From: Rhodospirillaceae bacterium
GTDB taxonomy: Bacteria > Pseudomonadota > Alphaproteobacteria > Rhodospirillales > 2-02-FULL-58-16
Length of the DNA: 6,918 nucleotides
NCBI GenBank assembly: GCA_013349695.1
Contig: DUZD01000230.1
Span: 1-6,918, forward strand
Direction: 5' to 3'
Part shown: positions 4,074 through 6,918 of the stretch, piece after piece
Layout of the letters: every line of letters begins with the position of its first letter
How positions within the stretch are numbered: position 1 is the first letter of the stretch
Made by a program: the position numbers and the translations under genes
Notes under the pieces: model-generated
Seen by the model: the letters and a program-made list of their open reading frames with translations, nothing else
What the model was told of the DNA's origin: nothing
The model's database searches: none

Positions 4074-5867
4074 ATGAATGACCTCGACATTGGCGTCATT
4101 GGCAACTCCACCTTCGGCGCCCTCATCGACAAGCACGGACGGGTGGTCTGGGCCTGTTTCCCCCGCTTCGACGGCGATCCGGTTTTTTCCTATCTTCTCA
4201 ACGGCGGCGGCGGCAAGTCGGATTCCGAAACCGGCTTCTTCGACATCGAGGTTGAAAATTTCGCCCGCGCCGAACAGCATTACCAGCACAATACCGCCAT
4301 CCTGACGACCACCCTTTTCGACAACCGCGGCGCGGCGCTCGAAATCACCGACTTCGCCCCGCGTTTCAAGAGGCTCGAGCGGATGTTCCGGCCGATAATG
4401 ATGGTCCGCCTGATCAGGCCCGTCATTGGCCACCCGCGCATCCGCGTCCGCCTTCGCCCCACCCATTCCTACAACGCCGAAAAGCCGCAGTGGACGCGCG
4501 GCTCCAACCATATCCGTTACGTGGCTCCCAATTTGACCCTGCGTTGCACCACCGACGCGCCGGTTTCGTTCCTGTTCAACGAAGTTCCCTTCGTTCTGGA
4601 AGAGCCGTTCACCATGTTGCTGGGCGCCGATGAAAGCCTGACCTCCCCGATCGAGGAAACCGGCCGCCAGTTCCTCGAACGCACTCACGATTATTGGCAC
4701 GAATGGTCGCGCTACTTGGCGATTCCCTTCGAATGGCAGGAAGCGGTGATCCGGGCCGCGATCACGCTAAAACTTTGCAGCTTCGAGGAAAGCGGCGCCA
4801 TCATCGCCGCCATGACCACCTCCATCCCCGAGTCGCCAGATAGCGGCCGCAATTGGGACTACCGTTTTTGCTGGCTGCGCGACGCCTTTTTCACGGTCAA
4901 GGCGTTGAACAGGTTGGGCGTGACGCGGACCATGGAAGAACACTTGCGCTATATCACCAACATCATCGTCGGCGCCGACAACGGCCATCTTCAACCCGTC
5001 TATGGCATCACCCTCGACAAGCATCTGACCGAGGCCAAGGTGCCGACGCTCGGCGGTTATCGCGGCATGGGGCCGGTCCGCAAGGGCAATCAAGCCTATG
5101 AGCACATCCAGAATGATGTTTACGGCAGCGTCATCCTCGCCGCCACCCAGGCTTTTTTCGACGAGCGTTTGACCCGGCCGGGCGATCCGCGCTTGTTCGA
5201 ACGTCTGGAAGCGGTCGGCGGCCGGTGCCTGGACCTCTATGACAAACCGGACGCGGGACTGTGGGAACTGCGCACCAAGTCCAGGGTCCATACCTATTCC
5301 AGCGCCATGTGCTGGGCCGGCGCCGATCGGTTGGCGAAAATCGCCGACCGCCTGGACATGCCGTCTCGGGCCGCCTATTGGCGCGATAACGCCAATGAGA
5401 TGCGCGAGGTGATCCTGAAAAAAGCCTTCGACGCCAAACAAAACAGTTTCGTAGAGAGTTTCAATGGCACGGAAGTGGATTGCAGTCTCCTACTGCTCTA
5501 CGAACTCGGCTTCATTGAAGCCACCGATCAGCGCTTCGTCGGCACCGTGGAGGCCATCGAGCAGCGGCTCAAACAAGGCAAACACCTCTTTCGCTATCTG
5601 CTGGAAGACGACTTCGGCAAGCCCAAAACGGCGTTCAATATCTGCACTTTTTGGTTTATCGACGCGCTCGCCGCCACCGGCCGTGGCACGGAAGCGCGAG
5701 ATTTATTCGAAAATATGCTAAACTGCCGCAACCACCTGGGATTGCTGTCCGAGGATATGAACCCGGAAACGGGGGAGCTGTGGGGAAACATCCCGCAGAC
5801 CTATTCCATGGTCGGGCTCATTAACTCCGCCATGCTCTTGAGCAAAAAATGGAGAGAGGCATTTTGA
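4074..5867 (+). CDS. Glycoside hydrolase family 15, trehalase/glucoamylase-like
   Basis: This 597-residue enzyme has the two-part layout of bacterial trehalase-like GH15 proteins. An N-terminal beta-sandwich domain (about 1-210) opens with DIGVIGNSTFGALID and CFPRFDGDP. An (alpha/alpha)6 catalytic domain follows (about 215-597). Family landmarks are RNWDYRFCWLRDA at 259-271, LGGYRGMGPVRKGNQ at 326-340, W397-E398 with the likely general acid, and S559-E560 before the conserved WGNIPQTYSMVG, where E560 is the likely general base. GH15 enzymes cleave alpha-glucosidic bonds with inversion. Members next to otsA are often alpha,alpha-trehalases, but glucoamylase-type activity on other alpha-glucans cannot be excluded. 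No signal peptide is seen, so it is probably cytoplasmic. The ATG at 4074 matches the family N-terminus although no Shine-Dalgarno is evident. The stop overlaps the otsA start by 4 nt. Complete and apparently intact. Confidence 0.95.
   Translation: MNDLDIGVIGNSTFGALIDKHGRVVWACFPRFDGDPVFSYLLNGGGGKSDSETGFFDIEVENFARAEQHYQHNTAILTTTLFDNRGAALEITDFAPRFKRLERMFRPIMMVRLIRPVIGHPRIRVRLRPTHSYNAEKPQWTRGSNHIRYVAPNLTLRCTTDAPVSFLFNEVPFVLEEPFTMLLGADESLTSPIEETGRQFLERTHDYWHEWSRYLAIPFEWQEAVIRAAITLKLCSFEESGAIIAAMTTSIPESPDSGRNWDYRFCWLRDAFFTVKALNRLGVTRTMEEHLRYITNIIVGADNGHLQPVYGITLDKHLTEAKVPTLGGYRGMGPVRKGNQAYEHIQNDVYGSVILAATQAFFDERLTRPGDPRLFERLEAVGGRCLDLYDKPDAGLWELRTKSRVHTYSSAMCWAGADRLAKIADRLDMPSRAAYWRDNANEMREVILKKAFDAKQNSFVESFNGTEVDCSLLLLYELGFIEATDQRFVGTVEAIEQRLKQGKHLFRYLLEDDFGKPKTAFNICTFWFIDALAATGRGTEARDLFENMLNCRNHLGLLSEDMNPETGELWGNIPQTYSMVGLINSAMLLSKKWREAF
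5851..5859 (+). promoter_or_regulatory. Ribosome binding site deciding the TTG start of otsA
   Basis: GGAGAGAGG, inside the last codons of the GH15 gene, lies 4 bp before the TTG at 5864. It is the strongest Shine-Dalgarno-like sequence noticed in the window and supports use of the rare start codon. Confidence 0.8.
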
Positions 5868-6918
5868 GACGCCTCGTCGTCGTTTCCAACCGCCTCACCG
5901 TCGCCACTGACACCCGGGCGCGGGCCGGGGGGTTGGCGGTGGCCCTTCTCGAGGTGATGCAGAGCCACGGCGGCCTTTGGTTCGGATGGAGCGGCAAGAT
6001 CGCGGCGAAGACGCCGGCCAAACCGACGCGCGCCAAATCAGGCGCCATCACCTATGCGACCGTCGATCTGTCCCGCAAGAACTATGCCGAGTACTATAAC
6101 GGTTTCGCCAACCGTTCCCTTTGGCCGCTGTTCCACTACCGCCTCGACCTGACGGCGTTCAACAAGCAGAATTATTCCGGCTACCTTCAGGTGAACACGC
6201 TGTTCGCCAGCAAACTCAGGCCGCTTCTCGAACCCGACGACCTCATCTGGATCCACGATTACCACCTCATTCCCATGGGCGAGGAATTGCGCAAGACGGG
6301 AATCAAGCAGCCGATGGGGTTCTTTCTTCACACCCCTTTTCCGCCGATGGAGATTCTCACCGCCCTTCCCTCGCATCACGCTTTGGTCAGGGCGATATGC
6401 GCTTACGACCTGGTCGGTTTCCAGACCGAAAACGATTTGCGCGCCTTTCTCGATTACGTCGTTCACGAGGCCGATGGCGGCATGATGGGCGATCATTTGG
6501 TCCATGCCTTCGGCAGGACGCTCAAGGTCGAAGTCTTTCCCATCGGCATTGACGCCGAATACATCGTCAAGACCGGCTTAATGGCGCCCCGGTCCGGTTT
6601 GGCCAAACGGCTGACGGCGGTTCCCGGCGATCATGACCGGATCATTGGCGTCGACCGTCTGGATTACAGCAAGGGACTGGTCGAGCGATTCCATTCCTTC
6701 GAACGCCTTTTGGAAAACTATCCCGCCTATCGGGGCCGGGTGATGCTGATGCAAATCGCCTCGCCGTCCCGCTCCGAGGTGCCGGAGTACAAAGACATCT
6801 GCCGTGTCCTGGAAACCCAAGCCGGCCACATCAACGGCCGATTCGCCGAATTCGACTGGGTGCCCATCAATTATCTGAACAAAAGCTTCTCCCGCCACAA
6901 CCTGATCGGGCTGTACCG
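5864..6918 (+). CDS. otsA: Trehalose-6-phosphate synthase OtsA (GT20), 3' end outside window
   Basis: OtsA transfers glucose from UDP-glucose to glucose-6-phosphate to give trehalose-6-phosphate, which OtsB then dephosphorylates; it acts in the cytoplasm. The 351 visible codons align with about the first three quarters of the roughly 470-residue E. coli enzyme and run off the right edge. Conserved elements are LVVVSNRL with R10, the donor loop G22-G23, GLWFGWSG with W42, Y78 and W87 of the glucose-6-phosphate pocket, WIHDYH with D132, FFLHTPFP with H156, and VDRLDYSKGL with R265 and K270 that bind phosphates. The start is TTG at 5864: it yields the family N-terminus exactly, has a strong ribosome site, and overlaps the GH15 stop as TTGA. 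No upstream in-frame ATG fits. The GT-B C-terminal donor-binding part is only partly included. Confidence 0.97.
   Translation, partial: MRRLVVVSNRLTVATDTRARAGGLAVALLEVMQSHGGLWFGWSGKIAAKTPAKPTRAKSGAITYATVDLSRKNYAEYYNGFANRSLWPLFHYRLDLTAFNKQNYSGYLQVNTLFASKLRPLLEPDDLIWIHDYHLIPMGEELRKTGIKQPMGFFLHTPFPPMEILTALPSHHALVRAICAYDLVGFQTENDLRAFLDYVVHEADGGMMGDHLVHAFGRTLKVEVFPIGIDAEYIVKTGLMAPRSGLAKRLTAVPGDHDRIIGVDRLDYSKGLVERFHSFERLLENYPAYRGRVMLMQIASPSRSEVPEYKDICRVLETQAGHINGRFAEFDWVPINYLNKSFSRHNLIGLY

Noticed and set aside
3981..4700. 239-codon minus-strand ORF opposite the GH15 start
   Set aside because: It lies antisense to a clearly conserved GH15 N-terminal domain and has no recognisable features of its own.
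4767..5441. 224-codon minus-strand ORF opposite the GH15 catalytic domain
   Set aside because: Mirror of strong GH15 codon bias; the sense strand carries the catalytic motifs.

Overview
The window is bacterial, compact and GC-rich (roughly 60% by eye). It looks like an alphaproteobacterial chromosome, possibly Rhodospirillales-like. That guess rests on composition, on the style of the OtsA, GH15 and ParA proteins, and on weak Shine-Dalgarno use. No rRNA or other lineage marker is present, so the assignment is tentative.

Left part, plus strand. The window opens inside a proline/alanine-rich gene (1-489). It carries a 66-bp tandem repeat with two identical copies, then three degenerate copies of a short helical-looking motif before its stop. 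A membrane-anchored calcineurin-type metallophosphoesterase of the YkuE type follows 54 bp later (544-1374). After about 300 bp of mostly non-coding DNA, with a candidate promoter and only tiny ORFs, comes a 2-oxoglutarate/Fe(II) dioxygenase-like gene (1683-2339). Its GC content is about 55% by hand count.

Middle, minus strand. An orphan ParA/Soj-family ATPase (3489 down to 2455) converges on the oxygenase gene. It has an unusual C-terminal extension of about 85 residues and no ParB beside it. A possible 23-residue single-helix membrane ORF lies just past its stop. Upstream of parA are 584 bp without a convincing gene. This stretch holds two strong hairpins close to the parA start, a direct repeat exactly 60 bp apart, and a promoter-like site facing the next gene.

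Right part, plus strand. A trehalase/glucoamylase-like GH15 enzyme (4074-5867) overlaps by 4 nt the TTG start of otsA, trehalose-6-phosphate synthase (5864 to the right edge, partial). These two form a trehalose-metabolism operon in which synthesis and probable breakdown are translationally coupled. An otsB phosphatase is not in the window.

No mobile element, CRISPR array, tRNA or rRNA was seen. The most unusual signals are the double-repeat protein at the left edge, the extended orphan ParA with its structured leader, and the possible small membrane ORF behind it. Nothing here clearly amounts to a new multi-gene system.
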